Positions 1-7,482 of a DNA stretch of 7,729 nucleotides are shown here, piece after piece; position 1 is the stretch's first letter, and each line of letters opens with the position of its first letter. The notes below the pieces were generated by a model that searched no databases, had not been told where the DNA came from, and saw nothing but the letters and a program-made list of their open reading frames with translations. This stretch comes from an uncultured Verrucomicrobiota bacterium (lineage in GTDB: Bacteria; Verrucomicrobiota; Kiritimatiellia; RFP12; UBA1067). Made by a program: the position numbers and the translations under genes. Location: contig CAMOHV010000047.1 in assembly GCA_946615275.1 (NCBI GenBank), positions 1 to 7,729 on the forward strand. Reading direction: 5' to 3'.

Positions 1-254
1 GGGAACCTCGCGTACAGCTCCTCAAGCTCCTTTGTGGGATGCACCTTGCCGTCGCGTATCTCGTAGGTGTTGAACCCCTTGGTGGTGGATATGGCCGCGA
101 TCTTCTCCTCGAGCGTCATGCGCGAGACGAGGTCGTCGAGCCGCGCCTCCACGCCAAGGGCCGCGTCCATGTACGGCGCCTTCTCGAACGAGGCGTCGCG
201 GGCGAAGGCCGCGCATGGGGCGATGAGCGCGGACAGCACAAGCGCTTTCTTCAT
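1..254 (-). CDS. Secreted glycoside hydrolase family 3 (beta-glucosidase/xylosidase-like), 5' part only
   Basis: Translating back from the ATG at 254-252 gives 84 open codons before the gene runs off the left edge. Residues 1-18 form a signal peptide (MKK, a hydrophobic stretch, then AAFA before RDA), so export is expected. Residues 35-52 read VEARLDDLVSRMTLEEKI, the N-terminal signature of GH3 beta-glucosidases and xylosidases (commonly V-E-x-R-V-D-D-L-L-S-R-M-T-L-E-E-K). GH3 enzymes remove terminal beta-linked sugars from oligosaccharides. The catalytic Asp and acid/base residue lie outside the window, so substrate and activity cannot be judged. The start follows the stop of the upstream secreted protein by 7 bp, with an AAGGTG ribosome site at 258-263, so the two are probably co-translated. 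The family call rests on this one motif plus the signal peptide. A NagZ-type enzyme is less likely because NagZ lacks this motif and is usually cytoplasmic. Confidence 0.82.
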   Translation of the reverse strand, partial: MKKALVLSALIAPCAAFARDASFEKAPYMDAALGVEARLDDLVSRMTLEEKIAAISTTKGFNTYEIRDGKVHPTKELEELYARF

Positions 255-261
255 TTTCACC

Positions 262-1149
262 TTACCGCCATCTGACGGAGCCGGTGCCCGAGACGGAGCC
301 GGTGAACGGCGCGTCCTTGTCTATCTCCAGCGTGCCGCCCTCCAGCACCACAAGCCCGTCGCCGGAGATCGCCTCAAGCGACTCCGTGAGCCCCGCAAGC
401 ACAAGCCGGCCCCTGCCGCGCACCGTGACTGGATACTCGCACGGTATCTTGTCCGTGCGGCAGAGGGGGAACACCTTGCCGGCGTTCTTGAAGCGCTCCA
501 AGGTGCAGTCGAAGCCCTTCACGGAGGACACGTTGGCCCAGCGCACGCCGCGGGGGGTGTCGTCGCCCACGTCGAACGTGAAGTCCCTTGGGTCGCGCCC
601 CTCGGCGTCGTTCGCGGTGGTGAAGGTGTAGCCGTCGAAGACGACGGGCTGGCCGAAGTCGATCTCGAGCGAATGGTTGTAGCCGGTGAGGAACTTCGTC
701 TTCACGTTGCCGTCCACGGCCTTCGCCGGCCCCTCGTGTCCGCCGGGGTCGCCGTTCTGCGTGCCGGCGGTGCCCGGGGGATTGGGGACCACCTTGCCGT
801 CCTTCGTCACATTGAACTCGGAGATCTGCCAGGCCTGCCCGGAATAGGCCGCGTTCGGGCGCGACGCGCTCACGGTGAAGCGCGCGAAGCGCGCCATCAC
901 CGGGCCCGGCTTCGAGTCGTTCGCGAAGCGGACGGCGCCCTCGCGGATGTCGAGGCCGGCGTTCTTCAGGACGGCGGCGGAGAGGTCGAGCGTGCCCGCG
1001 CCTGTCTTCACGAGCGCCTCTCCCTCGTACACCGTGCCGGACGGCACGGCCACGACCTTGCCCGCCGGGACGTCGATCGTCGCTGCGCACGCCGCGCCCG
1101 CGACGAAGGCCGCAAGCGCGGCCAGCTCAATCGAGTATGATGATTTCAT
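262..1149 (-). CDS. Secreted protein with autotransporter-type beta-strand repeat and F5/8 type C-like domain
   Basis: This 295-residue protein starts with a signal peptide (residues 1-22, hydrophobic core ALAAFVAGAACA, likely cut after ACA). Residues 45-75 (ALVKTGAGTLDLSAAV, then LDIREGAVRF) match the autotransporter-associated beta-strand repeat pattern, L-x-K-x-G-x-G-T-L-x-L-x-G. A second strand-rich stretch at about 241-294 resembles it (RGRGRLVLAGLTESLEAI, GLVVLEGGTLEI). Between them, about 84-230 look like an F5/8 type C (discoidin-like) fold, with A-V-D-G-N-x-x-T-K-F-L-T, then LEIDFGQPVVFDGYTFTTAN and D-P-R-D-F. Such domains usually bind carbohydrate or surfaces. No transmembrane barrel, sortase motif or C-terminal anchor is present, so it is probably released or loosely surface-bound. 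It overlaps the upstream gene by 23 bp and has a strong GAGGAG site 7 nt before its ATG, which fixes the start. It sits just ahead of a secreted GH3 gene, so a role in glycan binding beside that enzyme is inferred. There is no enzymatic motif. Confidence 0.85.
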   Translation of the reverse strand: MKSSYSIELAALAAFVAGAACAATIDVPAGKVVAVPSGTVYEGEALVKTGAGTLDLSAAVLKNAGLDIREGAVRFANDSKPGPVMARFARFTVSASRPNAAYSGQAWQISEFNVTKDGKVVPNPPGTAGTQNGDPGGHEGPAKAVDGNVKTKFLTGYNHSLEIDFGQPVVFDGYTFTTANDAEGRDPRDFTFDVGDDTPRGVRWANVSSVKGFDCTLERFKNAGKVFPLCRTDKIPCEYPVTVRGRGRLVLAGLTESLEAISGDGLVVLEGGTLEIDKDAPFTGSVSGTGSVRWR

Positions 1150-3283
1150 CGTCTATCTCCTCATTTTCCTGTTCGGCCGGCGCGCGCGCGACGGGCGCGG
1201 CGGACGGCATGTAAAGCTCGTTGAACAGCTTCCTCAAAGCGTCGATTCGGCGCATCTGTCGCTCGAGCGACCAGAGCGCGAAGTGCCACTTGGCGGGGAA
1301 GCCGTAGCGCGGCGGCAGATGCGGCGCGAACCCCTCGAACTGGTCGCGCTGCACGGTGAACGCCCATTCCATCGCGCGCGTGCGGTGCTCGAAGCCGGCG
1401 AAGAAGCGCTCGCCCAGCACCTTCTGCTCCACGACGGGATGCCGCGAGGCGAATTCGCGCAATGTCTCGGCGTAGGAGCCGAGGTAGAACCGCGATAGCG
1501 CGCCGAGGTTCTCCTCGGAGAATGAAAGGTTGGGCCAGCCGCACGCGCCGCGCACGGAGCAGGTGGAGACGGAGAGCGGCATCAGCCTGCCGGCCTTGAT
1601 GTCGTAGCCGAAGGCGTATATCTCCTTGCCTATGCCGTAGAGGCAGGACTTCACCTCGGAGTCGTACTTCTTCATGGCCATGTTCTGCGCCGCGGCGTCA
1701 CCCATCAGGAAGGCGAGCTGCTCCACCACCTGCGGGTCCTCGCCGGCCTCGGCGCCGCCGAACTCGCCGGCGAGCTGGAAGTAGTTGGCGGGGATGTCCC
1801 AGAGGGGCTCGCCTTCGCAGCGCGAGCGGATGTAGAAGTCCTGCAGGCGGCGCGAGCCATGCGCGCGGCGGCGAAGGAGGCGGTACTGCGCGAGGCCAAC
1901 GCCCAGCGCCTTGAAGCCCTCGATGCGGGCGATCACGTAGCTGCCGTAGCCGCGGCCGGGGCGCGAGAGGCGCTTCTCCACGAGCGAGGCGACGCAGGGG
2001 CGGCGGTTCGTCTTGTACACGATCTCGCGAGTGGCGCCCTGCCCGATGGGGGTGGACTCGTCAGCGTCGTCCGCGCGCAGCTCGTACACGTTGGCGTACT
2101 CCACGTACTCGTCCTTGCTCATCATGGAGCGTATGTTGGAGAGCAGCACCTCGCTTCGCGCGTCGCAGCCCACGTGGTAGCGCGGGCGTCCGTCGACGAA
2201 CGTGGCGCCGGGGAGGGCGGTGCGGCGGTCGTCGAACGCGGGGGCGTTGCCCTCGCCCATCACGGAGTATATCTCGCCGGTGATGTACATGTAGAGGGTG
2301 CGGACGAATCCCGGGGACTTGTCGTCCGCCAGCTCCGCGCGCATGAGGTGCGCCCTGTAGTAGGCGTCGATCTCCGCGAACGCCGAGCGCGCGGCGTCGG
2401 CGGCGACTCGCCCGAGGACGATGCCCTCCATCAGCAGCTCGAGCTTCGGCACCATCCACTCCAGCGCGATGCCGCGCTTGAGGCCGAAGAACTCGATCTC
2501 GTGGTGGCCGTGGTACTTGGGCTGGCGGACAAAGGACGTGGCGTGGCCCTCGAAGAGGCTCACCAGCTCGCGGAGCGCAAGGCGGAACGCGTCGAAGTCC
2601 TCCGCGGCCAGCTCGCCAAGGCGGTGGAAGTCGGAATACGAGAGGAAGTGCACGCCGCGCGAGCCGTGGTAGTAGCGCGTGGAGCAGGAGATGCGCTTGC
2701 GGCTGGCGGAGAGGGCGGCGGACATCTCGGCGTCGGTCCACGCGAGCGGCTTCACGCGCCATTCCTGCCCCAGAGCGCGGTAGTGCTCCAGCGTCTGCTC
2801 GTTGCGGTCCAGGAACACGACGTCGCCAAGCCCCAGCCCGAGCGTCCCGAGAAGCCACTTGTCGAACGCCACGAGCCGCGCGCACGGCACGTCGCGCTGC
2901 GAGAGCTCCAGCTTGCCGCCCGTCACGTTCGCGCAGAGCACGGCCTCCGTCATCACCTTGCCGCGCCGCGCGGAGGAGATGTGCGCGAGGTCCCAGAAGC
3001 TCCCGCCGAGGAGCGGCAGCGCGGCGACGGCGTGGTTGCCGGTGGTCACCGTCATCACATGCCCGCGCGCGCCGGGCCTGAGGTCCTTCTTGTCCACTAT
3101 CAGGACCGAGGCGCGCGCGTCGAGGTCGCCCCACACGCCCTTCTCGAACACGAAGGTGTCCGCGCCAAGGTCGTAGGCGTGGAAGAGGCGAGTGCGGCCC
3201 ATCGCGCGCGTCTCGACGGCCTTGGGTCGGCGCGTGGCGCTGCGCGCAAGGCGGCGCAGCACGGTCTTGACGGAAGCCTTCAC
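1127..3283 (-). CDS. Uncharacterised 718-residue cytoplasmic protein, possible divergent kinase-like C-terminal half
   Basis: I do not recognise this family. It has no signal peptide or membrane helix and a basic N-terminus (residues 9-20, RRLARSATRRP). The start is a GTG overlapping the stop of the MurU-AmgK gene as GTGA, with a purine-rich AAGGGG about 10 nt upstream. An ATG at 3202 (residue 28) is a weaker alternative. The C-terminal half shows a kinase-like order of motifs: a Gly-rich turn (GQGATREIVYK, 415-424, with K424), a hinge-like hydrophobic run (about 483-497), GDAAAQNM (528-535), where D529 and N534 have the D-x4-N spacing of kinase catalytic loops, and FGYD (558-561), which could hold the metal-binding Asp. 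The usual His before the catalytic Asp is absent. Residues 1-400 show no known motif, apart from a His-rich QPKYHGHHEIEFFG at 254-267. The tail (704-718) is acidic. Coding potential is convincing because it keeps one long frame with tight junctions at both ends. The kinase idea is inference only. Confidence 0.88.
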   Translation of the reverse strand: MKASVKTVLRRLARSATRRPKAVETRAMGRTRLFHAYDLGADTFVFEKGVWGDLDARASVLIVDKKDLRPGARGHVMTVTTGNHAVAALPLLGGSFWDLAHISSARRGKVMTEAVLCANVTGGKLELSQRDVPCARLVAFDKWLLGTLGLGLGDVVFLDRNEQTLEHYRALGQEWRVKPLAWTDAEMSAALSASRKRISCSTRYYHGSRGVHFLSYSDFHRLGELAAEDFDAFRLALRELVSLFEGHATSFVRQPKYHGHHEIEFFGLKRGIALEWMVPKLELLMEGIVLGRVAADAARSAFAEIDAYYRAHLMRAELADDKSPGFVRTLYMYITGEIYSVMGEGNAPAFDDRRTALPGATFVDGRPRYHVGCDARSEVLLSNIRSMMSKDEYVEYANVYELRADDADESTPIGQGATREIVYKTNRRPCVASLVEKRLSRPGRGYGSYVIARIEGFKALGVGLAQYRLLRRRAHGSRRLQDFYIRSRCEGEPLWDIPANYFQLAGEFGGAEAGEDPQVVEQLAFLMGDAAAQNMAMKKYDSEVKSCLYGIGKEIYAFGYDIKAGRLMPLSVSTCSVRGACGWPNLSFSEENLGALSRFYLGSYAETLREFASRHPVVEQKVLGERFFAGFEHRTRAMEWAFTVQRDQFEGFAPHLPPRYGFPAKWHFALWSLERQMRRIDALRKLFNELYMPSAAPVARAPAEQENEEIDDEIIILD
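1157..1162 (-). promoter_or_regulatory. Strong Shine-Dalgarno site inside the upstream gene
   Basis: On the minus strand GAGGAG lies 7 nt upstream of the ATG at 1149 of the secreted beta-strand protein. It sits within the last codons of the 718-residue gene, which reads through it as Glu-Glu. It supports the 1149 start despite the 23-bp overlap. Confidence 0.8.
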
Positions 3284-5124
3284 CGTCCGCCGTCCCCTTC
3301 CTCTTCGTGGTGGTGGTGGAAGATGCCCTGGCGCATCTCCTCGCGGGAGATGAGCTCCTCGGCGAGGGCGCCCACGGCGTCGAGGTCGGCGTCGTCCGCC
3401 GCCGAGAGCAGATTGACGAGCGCGGGCAGGACGTGCTTCGAGAACTGCGGCTGGCCCACGGACGCGAGCCGCCCGAACGCCCCGAGCGCCTGCACGAGCC
3501 TCTGCACCGCGCCGAGCGCGAGCTCCCGCTCCGAGACGCCGCCGTACGCCGCGCGGAGGCGCTCCCGCGCCGACGAGTCGAGCGGCACGTATGGGTCGTA
3601 GAGAAGCGACGCGAGGTCATAGGCGGCCGGCCCGAGGCGCATTCCCTGGAAGTCGATGAACGCGAAGGAGCCGTCCTCGCGGTAGAGGACGTTCGTGCTC
3701 TGGAAGTCGCGGTGGAGCAGCACGGGGCGCGCGCGCGCAAGCTCGTCGGCCACGCCCTCCAGCTCGCGGCGGACGTCCGGCGGCATCGCGTCAAGCGCGA
3801 AGCGCTCCTTGAGGCAATGCTCCTCGAAGAGGTCGCGCTCCCACTTGAAGAGATCGGGCCCGAACGAAGGCTCCAGCTCCGCGTCGGCGGCGAGCGCGCG
3901 CTCGAGGCCGGCCTCGTGGAACTTCTTGAGCGCGGCGACGACGGGCGCGTAGAGCTTCACGCGGTCGGCGCCGCGCGCGAGCGCGCGGTCCTGCAGCGAG
4001 CCGGCCGGGCAGTCCTCCAGGGCGAGCGCCTTCCTCTCCGGCACGTCCGCAAGGACCGTCGGCACCGGCACGCCCGCCGCCGCGAGGATCGCGGCGTGGC
4101 CCGTGTAGCGCGCGTTCTCGCCGCGCCGGGAGTCGTCGTAGACGACGGCCACGGCGCGGTCGTCGCCGCGCACGAGCCGCCAGAACTCGCGGTCGCTGCC
4201 GCGCGCGCCGAGGAACTGGGCCGCCGCGTCGTCCTTCGGCCAGCCGAGACGCTCCACGAGAGCGGAGAGCGCGGGGCTGGACATCTGCGATACGCCGACG
4301 AGCGCGGTGCGCTCGAACGCGCCGCCTATGAGGCCGCCGGTGACGACGGTGAGAGCGAGGTCGGCGGAGTCGAGCAGCTTCACGCCGGGGAAGATGACGT
4401 TCGGGTTGGCCTCGAAGCGGTCTGGGTCGAGCGCGTTGTGCGCCTCGAGGTACGAGTCCAGCGTGCCGCAGTCCGCCCACCAGGAGTTCTTCTCCTCCAC
4501 GCCCACGACGAACCTGGCGTCCTCCATCATCGCCCTCTCGTAGGCGGAGACGATCGTGGAGAAGCCCGAGGGCGGAAGGTAGTCCATCACCTTCGGCGAG
4601 AGGAGCGCCCAGCCGCAGTACGTGGCGGTGCCCCAGTCGCCGGGCACGTCGCTCTTCCAGTTGCAGACGCGCCCCTCGGGGTCGGGCTCCACCGTGCGCG
4701 GTCCCTGCGTGGACGAAAGCCAGCACGCCGCGAAGCCGCCGCTTCTCTCGAACGCCTCGGCGATCGGCCCGGGCTCGAGCCCCTCGGCGAGCACGTCGCC
4801 GTTCACGAGCCAGAACGGGCTCTCGCCGATCCATCCCCTGAGCGGGTTCAGGACACCGCCCGTCCCCAGGATCTCCGGCTCCTCGGCCACGGTGATCTTC
4901 GCCAGGCCCTTGCGCCCGGCCGCATACATCCTGATCTGCGGCGCGAGGTGGTGCGCGTTCACCGCGATCTCCTCCACGCCCCAGCGCTCCAGGCGGCGGA
5001 TTGCGCGCTCCAGCATGCTCGTCCCCCACACCGGCAGAAGCGGCTTGGGGTGGACGAGCGTGAGCGGCCTCAGGCGCGTGCCAAGGCCCGCCGCGAGAAC
5101 TACAGCTTTCTTCGGCAGATCCAT
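3280..5124 (-). CDS. murU-amgK: Bifunctional sugar-1-phosphate nucleotidyltransferase and sugar kinase (MurU-AmgK-type fusion)
   Basis: This 614-residue protein joins two enzymes. Residues 6-230 are a nucleotidyltransferase: LAAGLGTRLRP (10-20) with K27 for NTP binding, LVNGD (106-110, metal-binding D110), and WADCGT (216-221, D218), close to MurU. Residues about 306-600 are an APH-like kinase of the AmgK group: GSDREFWRL (309-317), HRDFQSTNVL (471-480, catalytic D473, N478), and IDFQ with GPAAYDLASLLYD (490-510, metal Asp D491). In Pseudomonas, separate AmgK phosphorylates the anomeric carbon of MurNAc (and GlcNAc), and MurU makes UDP-MurNAc, bypassing fosfomycin-sensitive MurA. Here both reside in one cytoplasmic chain, presumably doing both steps. 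Residues 240-305 form a linker with a short hexapeptide-like stretch. The tail carries HHHHEEE. I chose the ATG at 5124, 11 bp after the folB stop, because it sits just before the nucleotide-binding loop and has GAGGG 8 nt upstream. The 52-codon extension to 5280 would lie inside folB. Another hexose substrate is possible. Confidence 0.9.
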   Translation of the reverse strand: MDLPKKAVVLAAGLGTRLRPLTLVHPKPLLPVWGTSMLERAIRRLERWGVEEIAVNAHHLAPQIRMYAAGRKGLAKITVAEEPEILGTGGVLNPLRGWIGESPFWLVNGDVLAEGLEPGPIAEAFERSGGFAACWLSSTQGPRTVEPDPEGRVCNWKSDVPGDWGTATYCGWALLSPKVMDYLPPSGFSTIVSAYERAMMEDARFVVGVEEKNSWWADCGTLDSYLEAHNALDPDRFEANPNVIFPGVKLLDSADLALTVVTGGLIGGAFERTALVGVSQMSSPALSALVERLGWPKDDAAAQFLGARGSDREFWRLVRGDDRAVAVVYDDSRRGENARYTGHAAILAAAGVPVPTVLADVPERKALALEDCPAGSLQDRALARGADRVKLYAPVVAALKKFHEAGLERALAADAELEPSFGPDLFKWERDLFEEHCLKERFALDAMPPDVRRELEGVADELARARPVLLHRDFQSTNVLYREDGSFAFIDFQGMRLGPAAYDLASLLYDPYVPLDSSARERLRAAYGGVSERELALGAVQRLVQALGAFGRLASVGQPQFSKHVLPALVNLLSAADDADLDAVGALAEELISREEMRQGIFHHHHEEEGDGGR

Positions 5125-5132
5125 CGTCCGGG

Positions 5133-5137
5133 CCCTC
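5133..5137 (-). promoter_or_regulatory. Shine-Dalgarno site that fixes the murU-amgK start
   Basis: GAGGG on the minus strand lies 8 nt before the ATG at 5124 and overlaps the TGA stop of the folB gene (5136-5138). It favours the 5124 start over the in-frame upstream ATG at 5280. Confidence 0.7.
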
Positions 5138-5483
5138 AGTCGCGCGTTATCCTGACCTCGGCCGCGCCCAGCCCCGGCACGCAGCCGCTCTTCTTCACGC
5201 ACACCGTGACGCGCTCCACTCGCGGATCCTCCAGGCACACGTCCGCCACCACCCCCGCGGCGCGCTCGATGAGGCGGCACTTCGCGGACCTAAGCGCGTC
5301 GCGTATCTCGCGGGAGAGCGCCGCGTAGTCGATGGTGTCCGAGATGCGGTCGCTCGCCATCACGGCGGAGAGGTCCGTCTCGAGCGTGACGTCCACCAGC
5401 AGGCGCTGCTCGCGGTCCCTCTCCTCCGGGAGGTCTCCGATGATGCAGAGCACCTCGATGTTGGCCAGGCGTATCGTGTCCAT
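5136..5483 (-). CDS. folB: Dihydroneopterin aldolase family protein (FolB/FolX)
   Basis: The 115-residue product has the usual length for dihydroneopterin aldolase, which splits 7,8-dihydroneopterin into 6-hydroxymethyl-dihydropterin and glycolaldehyde in folate synthesis. Family residues line up with the S. aureus enzyme: E21 (IIGDLPEER) with E22, Y53 (TIDYAAL) with Y54, and K97 (VKKSGCVPG) with K100. The ER-x3-Q core, SDxIxDTIDYA and LIERAAGVVAD are typical. The common Tyr-His-Gly is replaced by Ile-Ile-Gly, as in several FolB/FolX-like proteins, so the epimerase FolX is not excluded. I chose the ATG at 5483. It is 2 bp after the preceding stop and has GGTGA just upstream, whereas a start at 5552 would add 23 unrelated residues inside the previous gene. 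No other folate gene is in the window, so its place here looks like operon convenience. Confidence 0.86.
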   Translation of the reverse strand: MDTIRLANIEVLCIIGDLPEERDREQRLLVDVTLETDLSAVMASDRISDTIDYAALSREIRDALRSAKCRLIERAAGVVADVCLEDPRVERVTVCVKKSGCVPGLGAAEVRITRD

Positions 5484-5485
5484 GC

Positions 5486-6295
5486 TCACCGCCACTGCAT
5501 TCTTGGGCGCTGCATCCTGATCTTCGGCTCCTCCAGCAGCAGCGCATACCACTGGTCGCCGAGCCCCGCGTTGGAGAAGTGCGCGACGCGGTTGTTCGCG
5601 AGATGCTCGCGGTTGGCCTTGAGCGTCTCGTTGTCGGAGTTCTTGAGGGCGGCGTTTAGCGCCTTGAACGCGCCGTCCACGTCGCCGCGCTTGACGAGGA
5701 TCCAGCTCCAGGCCGCCGCCAGCAGGACGTTCTGGTTGTACTTGAGGCGCGCCACGCCCTTCAGGTACACCTTCTCGATCTTGTCCGTGGGGACGTCCGT
5801 CATGTACATGCGCGCGATCTTCATCGCCGTGGAGGTCGGGTCCATGAAGAGCGCCTTGGGCATAAGCTCGTCCACGGCCTTGAAGTCCTTGATCATCCAG
5901 CGCAGCTGGAACTGCGCGGTCGCGATCTGCCTATTCATGAGCGGCACCCACAGGACGAACTTCCTGAGCGGCTCGGTGCGCCTGAGCGCCTCCATCACGA
6001 ACTCCCTCTGGTCGCGCGCGATCTCGTTCTGCGCGTCCTTGATTGAGCCCGGCGGGCGCATCTGCCAGCGCGCCGTCTTCGCCTGGAGGCGCTTCTGGCC
6101 GTCCACCAGCGCGGCCTGCACCGACTCCATGGCGGCCTTCACCTTTCTCTGAACGAAGAATGTCGCGCCGAACTGCACCACGCCGAACGCGAGCACGCCG
6201 CAGAACGAACCCCAGCCGTAGCCCAGCACGTCGCCGTAGACCAGGCCGAAGCCAGTGCCCACGCCCGCCAGAACAGCCAATATAACGGTAAGCAT
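5486..6295 (-). CDS. Membrane-anchored protein with TPR-like repeats, function unknown
   Basis: This 269-residue protein begins with two hydrophobic segments separated by a short Gly/Tyr turn (about 1-20 and 28-48), with no typical cleavage site, so it is probably an inner-membrane hairpin. The charged stretch from RKVKAAM (50) suggests the rest is cytoplasmic. Residues about 50-110 look like a long helix with coiled-coil character. Residues about 135-255 show repeated helical pairs like tetratricopeptide repeats, most clearly LLAAAWSWILVKRGDVDGAF with KALNAALKNSD (191-221). This suggests a scaffold for protein contacts. No enzymatic motif was seen and I cannot name the family. The ATG at 6295 has AGGGGG 7 nt upstream and follows the HAD gene by 21 bp. 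The stop lies 2 bp before folB, so it sits mid-operon. Confidence 0.85.
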   Translation of the reverse strand: MLTVILAVLAGVGTGFGLVYGDVLGYGWGSFCGVLAFGVVQFGATFFVQRKVKAAMESVQAALVDGQKRLQAKTARWQMRPPGSIKDAQNEIARDQREFVMEALRRTEPLRKFVLWVPLMNRQIATAQFQLRWMIKDFKAVDELMPKALFMDPTSTAMKIARMYMTDVPTDKIEKVYLKGVARLKYNQNVLLAAAWSWILVKRGDVDGAFKALNAALKNSDNETLKANREHLANNRVAHFSNAGLGDQWYALLLEEPKIRMQRPRMQWR

Positions 6296-6302
6296 TGCCT
6301 TT

Positions 6303-6308
6303 CCCCCT
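6303..6308 (-). promoter_or_regulatory. Shine-Dalgarno site for the TPR-like membrane protein
   Basis: AGGGGG on the minus strand lies 7 nt upstream of the ATG at 6295, in the 21-bp gap after the HAD gene. It supports that start. Confidence 0.65.
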
Positions 6309-6316
6309 AAATTCCT

Positions 6317-6978
6317 TCACGATTCCGCGCCGAAGACGGCGGAGACGTCCATCTCCGAAAGATCGTGCACGAGCCAGTCGCAGCCCGTGAAGTCCTGGCG
6401 CACCACCATGTTGCGGTCGATGCCGAGGACGCGCATCCCGGCGGCCCTGCCGGCGGCGACGCCGGCCGAAGAGTCCTCCACCACAACGCACTCCGAGGCG
6501 TCCACATCGAGCTTCGAGGCGGCGGCGAGGTAGCTGTCGGGCGCGGGCTTGCCGCGCGAATAGTCCTCGGCGCCCAGCACGAACGCGATGTCCTCCGTCA
6601 CGCCGCACAGCGCCGCGGCCTCCTCCACGTCACTGTGCGGCGAGCCGGAGACGATGGCGCACGGGGCGATGCGCGCCGCCTTGCGGAGGAAAGCGACGGC
6701 GGACGGTATCACAAGCTTCTCCGGATCTGTCGCGAGGCGAGCGTAGTACGGCCTCAGCTCGCAGGCGTCCTCGACGGGCTTCGCGGGCGGGAGAGCCGGG
6801 AAGGCGGAGTGGATGGCGGCGTGTATGTCCAGCCAGCTGTGGCCGAATACGATGTTCGCGATGGCGTCGGGCTCGGCCTTCTGGCCGTGGTCGGCGAGCC
6901 ATTCGGAGATCGCGCGCGCCCACAGCATCTCCGAGTCGATCAGAGTGCCGTCGAGGTCGAAAAGGAAGGCGGCCGGCT

Positions 6979-6982
<4 letters not shown>
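6317..6982 (-). CDS. HAD superfamily phosphatase/phosphomutase, subfamily IA (beta-phosphoglucomutase-like)
   Basis: All four HAD motifs are visible in this 221-residue protein. Motif I is [11 protein letters not shown] (8-18), with nucleophile D9 and acid/base D11. Motif II is IVSGS (S112), motif III is RGKPAPDS (K145), and motif IV is VVVEDSSAG (E169, D170). A helical cap follows motif I (about 18-90). The DSSAG and GKPAPD forms fit the group of beta-phosphoglucomutases, phosphoglycolate phosphatases and small sugar-phosphate phosphatases; the true substrate cannot be read from sequence. It is cytoplasmic. Its ATG overlaps the YchJ stop (ATGA, 6979-6982) with only a weak ribosome site, so translation is probably coupled. 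Because a MurU-AmgK fusion lies in the same operon, a MurNAc-6-phosphate phosphatase role (MupP in Pseudomonas is also a HAD enzyme) is an attractive but unproven guess. Confidence 0.92.
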
Positions 6983-7479
<497 letters not shown>

Positions 7480-7482
7480 GCC

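Noticed and set aside
1..254. The GH3 gene as NagZ, completing a muropeptide salvage set
   Set aside because: NagZ is usually cytoplasmic and lacks the VEARLDDLVSRMTLEEK-type start. This protein has a signal peptide.
1085..1092. Lipoprotein signal at Cys21 of the secreted protein
   Set aside because: The residues before Cys (GAA) do not fit a lipobox, which needs Leu, Val or Ile at -3. Signal peptidase I cleavage after ACA fits better.
67..1140. A 357-codon plus-strand frame opposite the secreted protein and GH3 gene
   Set aside because: The opposite strand has two signal peptides, ribosome sites and domain motifs at the right places. This frame has none.
1859..3601. A 580-codon plus-strand frame and a 577-codon minus-strand frame (2061-3794) over the 718-residue gene
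   Set aside because: Both have low-complexity Arg/Ala/Ser-rich composition, cross the murU-amgK junction and show no motif. They are shadows of the coupled genes.
5125..5280. Extended start for murU-amgK at 5280
   Set aside because: The added 52 residues are Gly/Arg-rich, lie inside folB and have no homology feel. The ATG at 5124 has a good ribosome site.
3307..5328. A 673-codon open frame on the plus strand opposite murU-amgK
   Set aside because: It is Arg/Val/Glu/His-rich with no recognisable motif and mirrors a gene with clear enzyme motifs. GC-rich codon bias keeps antisense frames open.
5484..5552. Extended start for folB at 5552
   Set aside because: It would add 23 residues inside the membrane-protein gene. 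The family begins near residue M24 of that frame.
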